Below are positions 8,629 to 16,996 of a stretch of DNA of 64,000 nucleotides, in pieces (position 1 is the stretch's first letter; the number at the start of each line of letters is the position of its first letter). The stretch is from Verrucomicrobiota bacterium (lineage in GTDB: Bacteria; Verrucomicrobiota; Verrucomicrobiia; Limisphaerales; JACRJY01). The stretch is taken from the NCBI GenBank assembly GCA_016235585.1, contig JACRJY010000012.1:1-64000 (forward strand). Reading direction: 5' to 3'. The notes beneath the pieces were generated by a model, which saw only the letters and a list, made by a program, of their open reading frames with translations, was not told the origin of the DNA and searched no databases. A program made the translations under genes and the position numbers.

Positions 8629-10296
8629 ATGCATCCCGCGCTGCTCGCTCCGTTCCGGCTTCTTCGCGAAGCGCGCAGTGTCCTGCGCCTCCCGCACGCC
8701 GTGCCGGACACCCGCGCGCTGTTCCGCTGCTGGCTCGCGCTGCGGCTGGCCGCCGGGCGTGGTGACTCGCAGCCGTTTTCCGCACGGCTCGGCCCGCTCA
8801 CGCTGCACGCCCATTCATGGATGGAGATGGATTTCCTGTTCAACGAGGTTTTTCTTGGCCGCGAATACTTCGTGGCACTGCCCGGCCCCGCGCCGCGCCT
8901 CATTGACTGCGGTGCGAACATCGGCTTCGCCACGCTCTACTTCAAGCTGCGCCATCCGTCGGCGCGCGTCACCTGCTTTGAGCCGAATCCCAGTTGCTTC
9001 GCGCTGCTCGAAAAAAACGTGCGCGGCAACGATCTGGCGGACGTGGAGCTGATTCAGGCCGCGTGCGGACGCGAAAACGGCGCGGCGAAATTTTACATGA
9101 GCACGGGCTTTTCCCCGATGAGCAGCCTCGACGAACGCCGCGCCCGCGACGGCGCCGCCTGCGACGTCCGCGTGGTCCGGCTCTCCGACTCCGTTGACGG
9201 CGAGGTGGACCTGCTCAAGCTCGACGTGGAGGGCGCGGAGTGGGGCGTGATCGAGGACTTGATCGCCTCGGGAAAAATGGCCCGCGTCCGCCGGATGATC
9301 ATCGAGTATCACCACCGCTGCGGCGCGAAAAATTCCGAGGCCGGGCGTTTCCTGCAACTGCTGGAGGACGCGGGCTTCACTTATTCCGTGGGCGCGTTTG
9401 TCACCCCGGTGCGGAAATACGCCGGCACATTTCAGGACGTGATGATCTACGCGGCGCGGCGCGGCACCGGCGGCGCTGCCGAACCGGGCGGCACCGCGCC
9501 CGGCCTTGAACTGGTCAACGAGCAATTGCAGACGGACAAGCCGCTGCGGCCCGCCTCGTGGGCGCGGCCCTGGCGTCGGCTGCGCGACACCCGCCGCATC
9601 CTGCGCCTGCCGGACGCGAAGCCCGGCGCGCGCGCGCTGCTCGAAGCCTGGCGCGAAATTGGAAGCGCAAAACTCGTCGCGCCCGGCGAACCGGCTCGCT
9701 GTCGCCTTGCCAGCCACACGCTTTTCGCGCGCGACACGGAGGAGCTTTGGCGCTGTTTCGACGATGTTTTTTTTGGCCGCCACTGGGATGCCAAACTGCC
9801 CGGCGACGCCGCGCTCGTGGTGGATTTCGGCGCGGGCATCGGTTTTTCGACGCTCTATCTGGCGCTCGCCCATCCGGCGGCGCGGGTGCTGGCGTTTGAA
9901 TCCGATCCCGCCGCCGCCGCGCTGCTGAACCGGAACGTCCGCGAAAACCGGCTGCAAAATGTCACGGTTGTTTCCCCGGGCAGTGGATCGCCTTCAGAAT
10001 GGCTGGCCGGCCAGTTGAGCGAGCCGGTGGATTTTCTAAAGCTGGACGCGGGCGAAGCCGCGCTGCCGGTTTTGGTGGCGTTGCAGTCCACGGGCAAACT
10101 CGCGCTGGTGAAGCGGCTGGCCGTGCGCGGTTTTCACCGGCGCGCCGCCTCCGAAAACGGCTTGGGGCGTCTGCTGCGTCTGCTCGAAGCGGCGGGCTTC
10201 ACGTATGACCTGCTGGGGCACGTCCCGCGAGAGTCGCAATTTTCCACGGAGGGCCAGGCGTTCATGGTCTTCGCGAGCCGGCTGGCGGAAGGATGA
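8629..10296 (+). CDS. Tandem double-domain FkbM-type methyltransferase, second domain degenerate
   Basis: This 555-residue protein is an internal duplication. The first half has LIDCGANIGFATLYF (motif I), VTCFEPNP and LLKLDVEGAEWGVI, the standard FkbM signature. The second half repeats the whole layout, including the leader (LRDTRRILRLPDAKPGAR against LREARSVLRLPHAVPDTR), VVDFGAGIGFSTLY, VLAFESDP and a matching C-terminal block (RLLEAAGFTYD against QLLEDAGFTYS). In the second half the signature has decayed to FLKLDAGEAALPVL, losing the usual Val-Glu-Gly. The first domain is probably catalytic, methylating a glycan hydroxyl; the second may be structural or have changed specificity. It lies 4 bases before the lipoprotein gene. 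Confidence 0.8.
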   Translation: MHPALLAPFRLLREARSVLRLPHAVPDTRALFRCWLALRLAAGRGDSQPFSARLGPLTLHAHSWMEMDFLFNEVFLGREYFVALPGPAPRLIDCGANIGFATLYFKLRHPSARVTCFEPNPSCFALLEKNVRGNDLADVELIQAACGRENGAAKFYMSTGFSPMSSLDERRARDGAACDVRVVRLSDSVDGEVDLLKLDVEGAEWGVIEDLIASGKMARVRRMIIEYHHRCGAKNSEAGRFLQLLEDAGFTYSVGAFVTPVRKYAGTFQDVMIYAARRGTGGAAEPGGTAPGLELVNEQLQTDKPLRPASWARPWRRLRDTRRILRLPDAKPGARALLEAWREIGSAKLVAPGEPARCRLASHTLFARDTEELWRCFDDVFFGRHWDAKLPGDAALVVDFGAGIGFSTLYLALAHPAARVLAFESDPAAAALLNRNVRENRLQNVTVVSPGSGSPSEWLAGQLSEPVDFLKLDAGEAALPVLVALQSTGKLALVKRLAVRGFHRRAASENGLGRLLRLLEAAGFTYDLLGHVPRESQFSTEGQAFMVFASRLAEG

Positions 10297-10300
10297 AATC

Positions 10301-11227
10301 ATGCGTGCCGCCGCCTTATTCCGAGCGTCTTCCAGTTTTCTCCAATGTCTGCTGGCGTGCCTGGCGCTGACGGGCTGCGGGCAACAGAATCCAACCCCCG
10401 TGCCGCCGCCAGCGACGCGCGTGGAGCGCGATTTGATTTTTACTCGAACGCCGGAACGAGCCTTGGGCCTGGACTTGCATCTGCCCGCGTCGGGTTCGCC
10501 GCCGTTTCCGCTCGTGATTTACATTCACGGCGGCGGCTGGCGCGAGGGCGACAAGGCGGAGGTCACAAATTATTTCGGCTGGCTGCCCGCCCACGGCTAC
10601 GCGGTGGCGTCCATTGAGTATCGCTTGAGCCACGAGCGGACTTTTCCCGCGCAACTGGAGGATTGCCAGGCCGCCGTGCGCTGGCTGCGGGCCAACGGCG
10701 CGCGCCACGGGCTGGCCGTGGAAAAAATCGCGGTCATCGGCGTCTCGGCGGGCGGGCATCTGGCCGCGCTGCTCGGCACAACCGGCGGGCAGGCGGACTT
10801 CGACCGCGCCGGGCCGCATCCCGAAGTGTCGAGCCGCGTGACGGCGGTGGTGGATTTCTTCGGCCCGGCGGATCTCGTCACGCTGGGCCGCGCCAAAACC
10901 CGGGTGAATCACGCGGCGAAAGACTCCTGGGTTTCCGGGCTGCTGGGCGGGCCGGTCTTGGAGAACGAGGAGAAGGCGCGGCGGGCCAGCCCGGTGCATC
11001 AAATCGGAACCGATGCCGCCGCGTTCCTCTGCCTGCACGGCACGGCGGATGATTTGATCCCGTTCGAGCAAAGCGCGGTGCTGGTGGAAAAACTGCGCGC
11101 GGCGGGCGCGGCGGCGGAGTTGATTCGCGTCGAGGGCGGGCGGCACCGGGTCGTGCCGGATATGCTGACGCCGGGCAACCGGGAGCGCGTGCTTGCGTTT
11201 CTCGCCGCCCAGTTGCGGCGCGACTGA
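10301..11227 (+). CDS. Lipoprotein alpha/beta-hydrolase (BD-FAE-like esterase)
   Basis: The start is taken at the ATG at 10301, preceded by GGAAGG; the resulting 308-residue protein opens with a lipoprotein signal ending in the lipobox LTGC. The hydrolase domain has the oxyanion motif HGGGWREGD, the nucleophile elbow GVSAGGH, and a late Asp/His pair (GTADDLIPF and EGGRHRVV), as in the BD-FAE/esterase-lipase family. It is likely anchored to a membrane facing the periplasm. Within an acylation operon it may remove or edit acyl groups on the glycan, though that role is inferred from position only. Confidence 0.8.
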   Translation: MRAAALFRASSSFLQCLLACLALTGCGQQNPTPVPPPATRVERDLIFTRTPERALGLDLHLPASGSPPFPLVIYIHGGGWREGDKAEVTNYFGWLPAHGYAVASIEYRLSHERTFPAQLEDCQAAVRWLRANGARHGLAVEKIAVIGVSAGGHLAALLGTTGGQADFDRAGPHPEVSSRVTAVVDFFGPADLVTLGRAKTRVNHAAKDSWVSGLLGGPVLENEEKARRASPVHQIGTDAAAFLCLHGTADDLIPFEQSAVLVEKLRAAGAAAELIRVEGGRHRVVPDMLTPGNRERVLAFLAAQLRRD

Positions 11228-11276
11228 AATTCCCGGTTCAAAAAATCCGTCCCCCGTGCCAGACTCCCGGCGTTCA

Positions 11277-13154
11277 ATGGCAACCGCGACCAACGACGAC
11301 TTGAAAAAACTCCTGCTGGGCGGCGACCCCGCCTTCTGGGAGCGGCTGGCCGTCCGCACGCGCGAGGCGGCGGAGTTCGACGAACTGTTTTTCCTCTCCT
11401 CGCTCCGCAAGAAGGCGCACAAGCGCGGCGTGCCCCTGCCATCCGCGACGCCGGAGAAGCTCCGCCTGGCGCTGGTGGGCGGCTACAGCCTGTATCCGCT
11501 GCATGAACTGCTGGAGCACTTTCTGGAAACCCAGGGCGCGCCGGTGGAACTGTTCGTGGGGGATTACGATAATTTCACCTCGGAAATCACGGACGGTGCG
11601 GGCCGGCTCCACGCGTTCCGTCCGCAGGTCCTGTTCTTCCTGCCGTCGGCGCGGTTTGGCAAGTATCCCGGCCAGTTGACCGACCCGCGCGCGGCGCAGG
11701 AGGCCGAGGCCCGGCGGCTCGTGCAGCACCTGCTCGACCTGTGCCGCACCGCGCACGAGCGGATGCAGTGCGAGGTGGCGCTCGCCAATTTCGTGCTGCC
11801 CGCGCGGCATGACCCCGGCCCCTACCGCAGCCGGACGCTTGGCTCCGACTGGAATTTTCGCAAGCTGGTGAACCTGGAACTCGGCCTGGCCGCGCCGCCT
11901 TACGTCCACATCTGCGATTTGGAATTCCTCGCCAACCGCCGCGGCGCCCACGGCGCGCTGGACGACCGCGCGTGGTTCGAGAGCAAGCAGCCCGGCTCGC
12001 CCGCGTTCCTCGTGGATTTCAGCCGCGAACTGGCGCAGCTCATCCTGTCCCTCCGCCGTCCGCCGAAAAAAGTCCTCGTGCTCGATCTCGACAACACGCT
12101 TTGGGGCGGCGTGGTGGCGGACGACGGCCTGGAGGGCATCGAGGTGGGCGACACTTCGCCGCGCGGCGAGGCGTTCAAGGCGTTTCAACGCTACGTCAAG
12201 TCGCTGAAGGATCGCGGCGTGCTTTTGGCCGTGTGCAGTAAGAACGATCACGCGAAGGCCGCCGAGCCGTTCGAGAAGCATCCCGAAATGGTGCTGCAAC
12301 TGTCCGACTTCGCCGCCTTCACGGCCAACTGGGAGCCGAAATCCGACAACCTCCGGCGCATGGCGGCGGAACTGAAACTCGGCCTCGACAGCTTTGTGTT
12401 TGTGGACGACAACCCGGCGGAGGTGGACATCGTCCGGCAGTTCGCTCCCGAGGTGACCGCAATTTATCTCGGCCCCGATCCCGCCGAGTATCTTGCCACG
12501 CTGCAGGACTGCCGCCTCTTCGAGCCGCGCAGCATCACGGCGGATGATTTGCAGCGCACGACGCAATACCGCTCCGAGCAGGAGCGCCAGTCGCTGCTGG
12601 CCTCCGTCACCGACATGGACGCCTACCTCGCCTCGCTGGCGATGGAGGGCGTCATCAGCGAGTTCACCGCGCTGGACGCGCCGCGCCTCTCGCAGCTCAT
12701 CAACAAGAGCAACCAGTTCAACCTCACCACGCGCCGCCGCACCGAGGCCGAGGTGCTGGCGCTCCTGGGCGATGCGGCTTACGTCACCTTTTCCATGCGC
12801 CTCAAGGATCGCTTTGGCGACCACGGGCTGATTTCCATTGTCATCGGACACAAGCAGGGGACGAATCTCGAAATTGACACCTGGCTGATGAGCTGCCGCG
12901 TGCTCAAGCGGCAGGTCGAGGAGGAAGTCTTGAACGAACTCGCCCGGCTCGCGCGGGCGCAGGGCTGCACGCGGCTCATCGGCGTCTATCTGCCCACGGC
13001 CAAGAACGAGATGGTCAAGGATCACTATCCCCGCTTTGGCTTCGCGACGGTTTCCGAAACGCCGCCGCGATCCGAATACGCCCTCGACGTGACAAATTTC
13101 CAACCCGTTCCCACCAAAATCAAAATCCTGCGCCGCGCCTATGAACCAAGCTGA
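11277..13154 (+). CDS. FkbH-type HAD-IIIC enzyme with C-terminal GNAT-like domain
   Basis: This 625-residue protein starts at MATATNDDLKK; the ORF track's upstream extension is unlikely. Residues about 60-240 form an SGNH-like N-terminal region. The HAD core begins with VLVLDLDNTLWGG (nucleophile Asp270 and acid Asp272), followed by LAVCSKND and FVFVDDNPAE. The C-terminal part (SNQFNLTTRR, then GDHGLISIV and YPRFGF) resembles the acetyltransferase-like tail of FkbH proteins. Known members load a glycolytic C3 unit from 1,3-bisphosphoglycerate onto an acyl carrier protein as glyceryl-S-ACP. The next gene, overlapping by 14 bases, is an ACP, so the same chemistry is likely here. Confidence 0.85.
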   Translation: MATATNDDLKKLLLGGDPAFWERLAVRTREAAEFDELFFLSSLRKKAHKRGVPLPSATPEKLRLALVGGYSLYPLHELLEHFLETQGAPVELFVGDYDNFTSEITDGAGRLHAFRPQVLFFLPSARFGKYPGQLTDPRAAQEAEARRLVQHLLDLCRTAHERMQCEVALANFVLPARHDPGPYRSRTLGSDWNFRKLVNLELGLAAPPYVHICDLEFLANRRGAHGALDDRAWFESKQPGSPAFLVDFSRELAQLILSLRRPPKKVLVLDLDNTLWGGVVADDGLEGIEVGDTSPRGEAFKAFQRYVKSLKDRGVLLAVCSKNDHAKAAEPFEKHPEMVLQLSDFAAFTANWEPKSDNLRRMAAELKLGLDSFVFVDDNPAEVDIVRQFAPEVTAIYLGPDPAEYLATLQDCRLFEPRSITADDLQRTTQYRSEQERQSLLASVTDMDAYLASLAMEGVISEFTALDAPRLSQLINKSNQFNLTTRRRTEAEVLALLGDAAYVTFSMRLKDRFGDHGLISIVIGHKQGTNLEIDTWLMSCRVLKRQVEEEVLNELARLARAQGCTRLIGVYLPTAKNEMVKDHYPRFGFATVSETPPRSEYALDVTNFQPVPTKIKILRRAYEPS

Positions 13155-13386
13155 AGTCATCGCCAGACTGCAAACGATCTTCGACGACATCTTTCTCGAA
13201 CCGGTGAAGCTCACGCCGCAGTTGAGCGCGACGGAGGTCGAGGAATGGGATTCGCTCCTGCAAATCTCCATCGTCGTGGCGGTGGAAAAGGCCTTTGGCG
13301 TCCGCTTCCGCGTCGGCGAGGTGGAAACGACGCGCAACGTCGGCGAGTTCGCCGACCTCATCGCCCGCCGCCTGCAGGAGAAATAA
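13141..13386 (+). CDS. Acyl carrier protein
   Basis: This 81-residue acidic helical protein has the phosphopantetheine attachment site in VEEWDSLLQISIVVAVEK (Ser38), in the WDSL form usual for discrete carriers. It overlaps the FkbH gene by 14 bases and is followed 7 bases later by the second SGNH gene, so it is almost certainly the carrier that FkbH loads and from which the second MBOAT draws. In this respect it plays the part of DltC in teichoic acid D-alanylation. It is not the housekeeping fatty-acid ACP, judging from sequence and context. Confidence 0.9.
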   Translation: MNQAEVIARLQTIFDDIFLEPVKLTPQLSATEVEEWDSLLQISIVVAVEKAFGVRFRVGEVETTRNVGEFADLIARRLQEK

Positions 13387-13393
13387 CGGGCAG

Positions 13394-14482
13394 ATGGAGC
13401 CGGCGTTCACATCTTCCCGGCAGGCGTCGGCGTTCGCGCTGCTGCTGCTGGCCTTGCTGGCATTGCCGGCGGTGGTCGGGCGCACCGGCGCGCTGGATCG
13501 CGCGCAAGTCTACCCCACCATTCCCGTCGCCGCCGGGCCTTACGCTTACATCCATCGGCAAATCTTTGAGGAGAAGGGCGAACTCGACATCGCCTTCGTC
13601 GGATCATCCTTCATGTGGGCGGGAATCAACACGCCCTACGTGCAACAGCAGCTCACCGCCGCGCTGGGCCGCGAGGCGAAAGTCGTCACGCTCGCCAGTG
13701 TCTGGCCGGGGCTGGATCGCGATTATGCGCTGCTGAAGGATTTGCTCTCGCGACGCAAGGTGAAGCTGCTGGTGCTGAATTTCCCCAACCGCGAACTGCC
13801 CACGGATGATCCCGACTTTGTCATCAACCGCGTCTCGGCCACGCCGCACATCCAGGCGTTTCGGTTTTATCGCGCCGGGGAATTCCCCGAAGTCGCCGAC
13901 GGACTGCCCTTCACCTCGCAAGCCTCGCTCTATGCCAGTGCGGTGCTGGGGATGCCGCGCCACTTGTTGAGCCGGGTCAGGCCAGATTTCACCGCGCCCG
14001 CCGAGGCGGAACTCGAACTGGGCGCGCACAAAGTCCGGCGCGGCTATTACGGAGCGCCGTATGCGGAGTGGCGTCCTGCACCACCGGCCATCGATCCGGA
14101 AGAGATGATTTACCGCGACGCGACACGCAGCTCGTTTCGATTTTATCAGGAACCGATGCCGCCGTATCAGATGCACTTTGTCCGGCTGATCGGCCAGTTG
14201 CTCCGCGAAACGAAAGTGCCGGTGGCGATTCTGCACATTCCCCACGCGTGCGAGCGCAAAGTGGACGCGGTGGAGGAGCGGCTGAACTGGCCGGAGTTGC
14301 TCGGCGTGTCCGCGCTGCTGATCGGCGTGCCGCCCGCGCGGCTCTTCGCCGGCCTCGGCGACGAGGAAATCAAGCGGCTCTATTCCAGCGACCATTTGAA
14401 CGACAACGGCAACGCCTATTTCACCCGCGCCGTGACGCCGGCGTTGGTGCGGGTTTTCACCGAGCATGAAAAAAAACCTTGA
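13394..14482 (+). CDS. SGNH-fold acyltransferase partner of the second MBOAT (DltD/AlgJ-like role)
   Basis: Starting at MEPAFTSSRQ gives 362 residues with a signal anchor (FALLLLALLALPAVVG). ELDIAFVGSSFMWAGI carries the block I Ser, and YSSDHLNDNGNAYF near the end carries the Asp-x-His pair in the way DltD-like and AlgJ-like proteins do. The expected role is to take an acyl group on the outer face of the membrane and put it on the glycan. The reading frame overlaps the 41-residue microprotein gene by 17 bases, which in turn precedes the second MBOAT, so the three are coupled. Sequence similarity to the first SGNH gene is low apart from the motifs. Confidence 0.7.
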   Translation: MEPAFTSSRQASAFALLLLALLALPAVVGRTGALDRAQVYPTIPVAAGPYAYIHRQIFEEKGELDIAFVGSSFMWAGINTPYVQQQLTAALGREAKVVTLASVWPGLDRDYALLKDLLSRRKVKLLVLNFPNRELPTDDPDFVINRVSATPHIQAFRFYRAGEFPEVADGLPFTSQASLYASAVLGMPRHLLSRVRPDFTAPAEAELELGAHKVRRGYYGAPYAEWRPAPPAIDPEEMIYRDATRSSFRFYQEPMPPYQMHFVRLIGQLLRETKVPVAILHIPHACERKVDAVEERLNWPELLGVSALLIGVPPARLFAGLGDEEIKRLYSSDHLNDNGNAYFTRAVTPALVRVFTEHEKKP

Positions 14483-14591
14483 GCCGTTGATCTACGCCGT
14501 GCTGGTGGTGCTGGGTCTGGCGGCACTCGGCCTGTTCGCCGTGCTGCCGAAGTATTCGCTCATCACCGGGCTGGTCTACAAAGGGTTTTGA
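14466..14591 (+). CDS. 41-residue membrane microprotein with DltX-like YxxF tail (not in ORF track)
   Basis: ATG at 14466 to TGA at 14589-14591 encodes a basic start (MKKNLEP), one hydrophobic span (residues about 9-28) and the C-terminal tail LVYKGF with Tyr38. The frame overlaps the SGNH gene by 17 bases and ends 5 bases before the MBOAT ATG, so translational coupling is likely. Known biology: DltX is a microprotein of similar size and topology ending in FIYNEF, and its tyrosine receives D-alanine from the MBOAT DltB before DltD transfers it. Inference: this protein does the same for the second MBOAT, whose own C-terminus lacks such a motif. It could be a chance ORF, but the position, topology and tail all agree. 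Confidence 0.65.
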   Translation: MKKNLEPLIYAVLVVLGLAALGLFAVLPKYSLITGLVYKGF

Positions 14592-14596
14592 CCGCG

Positions 14597-15829
14597 ATGA
14601 GCCTTGGATTTCTTCTGGCCGGACTGGCGCTCTACCTCGCGGCGGGGCGGGTGATCGTGCGGCGCTGCCGGGGCGGCGGGCGCGACGCGCTGTTCGCGCT
14701 GCTGAACATCGGGGCGGTCTATGCGCTGTATTATCCGCTGGGGCATTTGAAGTCGGCGGCGCTGTTCGTCGCCTACCTCGCGCTGGTGACGGCGCAGTTT
14801 TTAATTCTGCGCGTCTGCGTTGCAAAAAAATCCGGGGTGATCTGGGCCGCCTTCGCCGCGCCGCTCGTGGCGCTGGCGGTGATCAAGTATCTGCCCGCGC
14901 TGGTGGATCCGGTTCAATTGCTGCTTGGCCGCAAGTCCGACCGCGCGCTGGCGGAACTGTTCGTCGGCATTTCCTACCTTGCGTTCCGTTCCAGTTACCT
15001 CGTGCTGGAGGTTCGCAACGGCGTGATTCCCGCGCCCACGTTCTGGCAATATCTCGGCTTCTGCTTCTTCGCGCCCACAATGGCCGTGGGGCCGATCAAT
15101 GCCTACGGCAAGTTTCGCCGGAGCCTCGAAGGCGCGCCGGCCACCGCGCCCCCGGCGGGCCGCGCCGCGCTGCGGCTGCTCGTGGGCGCGATCAAATATC
15201 AGTTCCTCGCCGGCCTGTGCAACCAGTTGACGTATTCCGGCCTGCTGCTGGACGGCCATCCGCACCACTGGCTTGATCTCTTTGTGGCCGGAGCGTTTTA
15301 CTACCTGTATCTCTACTGCAACTTCTCCGGGTTCTGCGACATGGCCATCGGCGCAGCGGGGCTGCTGGGCATCACGGTGGAGGAAAATTTTCAGAATCCG
15401 TTCGCCGCGCGGAACGTGAAGGACTTCTGGAACCGCTGGCACATCACGCTCTCGACTTACATGAGGGACGTGGTTTTCACGCCCCTGTCGAAAACTCTGG
15501 CGGGGCGGTTCGGCCCGGCGAACGCCCATCACGCCATTGCCCTCGCCATCGCGGCGGTGTTCCTCCTCGTCGGCGTGTGGCACGGGCTGGGCTGGCACTT
15601 CGCGGCGTTCGGTGCAATGCACGCGCTCGGCGTGGTGGTAAACCACTACTACACCCTCGGGCTGAAAAAGCGGCTGGGCAAGGAGCGCTTCAAGACTTAC
15701 AACCAAAGCGTGTGGATTCGCGCGGTAGCGGTGGGCACCACGTTTGTCTATGTGGCCGCGAGCTTTTTTCTGTTTGCGAACGACTTTGATGCCATGCGCC
15801 AAATCATCGCCAGCCTCCGCTGGAATTAA
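14597..15829 (+). CDS. Second MBOAT family O-acyltransferase (DltB/AlgI-like)
   Basis: I use the ATG at 14597 rather than the TTG three codons upstream. The 410-residue polytopic protein has FWNRWHITLSTYMRDVVF with the first conserved His and VGVWHGLGWHFAAFGAMHALG with the catalytic His. Compared with the first MBOAT it is shorter, and its end (IASLRWN) has no Tyr-x-x-Phe motif. That gap is filled by the microprotein encoded just upstream. With ACP, FkbH and SGNH genes directly before it, it probably moves an acyl group from the ACP to the microprotein tyrosine at the membrane. Two bases separate it from the MaoC gene. Confidence 0.88.
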   Translation: MSLGFLLAGLALYLAAGRVIVRRCRGGGRDALFALLNIGAVYALYYPLGHLKSAALFVAYLALVTAQFLILRVCVAKKSGVIWAAFAAPLVALAVIKYLPALVDPVQLLLGRKSDRALAELFVGISYLAFRSSYLVLEVRNGVIPAPTFWQYLGFCFFAPTMAVGPINAYGKFRRSLEGAPATAPPAGRAALRLLVGAIKYQFLAGLCNQLTYSGLLLDGHPHHWLDLFVAGAFYYLYLYCNFSGFCDMAIGAAGLLGITVEENFQNPFAARNVKDFWNRWHITLSTYMRDVVFTPLSKTLAGRFGPANAHHAIALAIAAVFLLVGVWHGLGWHFAAFGAMHALGVVVNHYYTLGLKKRLGKERFKTYNQSVWIRAVAVGTTFVYVAASFFLFANDFDAMRQIIASLRWN

Positions 15830-15831
15830 TT

Positions 15832-16275
15832 GTGAACACTGCCCCGGAACAACCGCGCGACCTGGACTACGAGGCCATCGTTGAAGGGATGGAAGCCGGG
15901 CGGGAATACGCCATCACGCCCGCCGTCTACGAAAACTTTCTCGCCGCCTTCGACGACCACAGCCCGATTCACGTGGACGAAGCGCACGCGCGCGCGCGCG
16001 GCTTCGCTGGCAAGGTGATGCACGGCGCGATTCTGAACGGCTTCGTCTCGCACTTTGTCGGGATGCACTTTCCCGGACGCCGCAGCCTGCTGCTCTCCGT
16101 GGACTTGCGCTACGCCAAGCCCTCGTTTCTCGGCGACCGGCTCAATCTCAAGGCCAGGGTTAGCCAGAAGGTGGACGCGCAGCGCGTCATCGTGCTGCAC
16201 CTCGCCTTCCACAATCTCACACAGGGCGTCATCGCCGCCACGGGCCGCGCCCAGGTGGCAGTGGGCCGGGATTGA
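15832..16275 (+). CDS. MaoC-like hotdog dehydratase/hydratase
   Basis: This 147-residue single-hotdog protein starts at a GTG two bases after the MBOAT stop. FDDHSPIHVDEAHARARGF matches the MaoC/(R)-specific enoyl hydratase signature, with the catalytic Asp and His in place, followed by VMHGAILNGFVS. Family members add or remove water on short acyl thioesters carried by CoA or ACP. Next to an ACP-dependent acylation module it could convert a hydroxyacyl-ACP into an enoyl-ACP or the reverse. The substrate is not known. Confidence 0.85.
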   Translation: MNTAPEQPRDLDYEAIVEGMEAGREYAITPAVYENFLAAFDDHSPIHVDEAHARARGFAGKVMHGAILNGFVSHFVGMHFPGRRSLLLSVDLRYAKPSFLGDRLNLKARVSQKVDAQRVIVLHLAFHNLTQGVIAATGRAQVAVGRD

Positions 16276-16279
16276 CGCC

Positions 16280-16996
16280 ATGCAAACCTCCACCGTCATC
16301 GTCACCGGCGGCACCAAGGGGTTGGGCCGGGAAATCTCGCTCGCCTTTGCCCGGCGTGGCCACCACGTGCTGGCGCTGTATCACCGTGACGAACAATCCG
16401 CCGCGAAACTCGACGCCGACTTCGCCGCGGAAAAACTCGCGGGCCGCGCGTTCCGCCACGATGTCGCCGACGCCGGTGAAAACGCCGCCGTCTGGACGCT
16501 GCCGGAAATTCGTGAGGCGTCGTCGCTGGTTTTGATTCACAACGCCTGCGCCGCCTTTGAGCCAAAGCCGCTGCATCTCCTGGCGTGGGAAGATTTCGAC
16601 ACCGGCCTGCAAGTGGCGCTCAAGGGCGGCTGGCTCCGCGCGCGCGCGCTGCTGCGCCCGATGCTCGCCGCGAAGCGCGGCCACCTCGTCACTGTGCTCT
16701 CGACGGCACTGCACGGCCCACCGCCCAAGGGCTTTACCGCCTACGCCGCCGCCAAGGCCGCGCTCCGGGCGTTCACACAGTCGCTCGCCGTGGAATACGC
16801 GCCGCGCGGGCTGAAAGTATTCTCCGTTTCGCCCGGCTTCATGGAAACCGCGCTGACGGCGAACTGGAACGCGCAGTTGAAGTCCGGCATCCGCGCCGCC
16901 GCGTCCGTCACCGACCCGGCGCATGCGGCGGGACGCCTTCTCGAACTGGTGGAAAGCGCGGCCACGCGCGGCCAGGGAGAGGACTATCCGCTTTGA
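16280..16996 (+). CDS. Short-chain dehydrogenase/reductase
   Basis: This 238-residue protein starts at MQTSTVIVTGGTKGLG, which is the nucleotide-binding motif (Thr-Gly-x3-Gly-x-Gly). The catalytic residues appear as a Ser in VTVLSTALHG and FTAYAAAKAALRAF (Tyr-x3-Lys). The NNAG motif is altered to HNACAAF. FabG-like SDRs reduce 3-oxoacyl thioesters; with the MaoC gene 4 bases upstream, the pair could tailor the acyl group carried by the operon's ACP. A role in sugar oxidoreduction is also possible. Its stop overlaps the following TTG start (TTGA). Confidence 0.85.
   Translation: MQTSTVIVTGGTKGLGREISLAFARRGHHVLALYHRDEQSAAKLDADFAAEKLAGRAFRHDVADAGENAAVWTLPEIREASSLVLIHNACAAFEPKPLHLLAWEDFDTGLQVALKGGWLRARALLRPMLAAKRGHLVTVLSTALHGPPPKGFTAYAAAKAALRAFTQSLAVEYAPRGLKVFSVSPGFMETALTANWNAQLKSGIRAAASVTDPAHAAGRLLELVESAATRGQGEDYPL

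Noticed and set aside
11277-16996. A classical dlt operon
   Set aside because: There is no DltA-type adenylating ligase; the carrier is paired with an FkbH enzyme. The resemblance is in mechanism (MBOAT, SGNH, microprotein, carrier), not in a D-alanine pathway.
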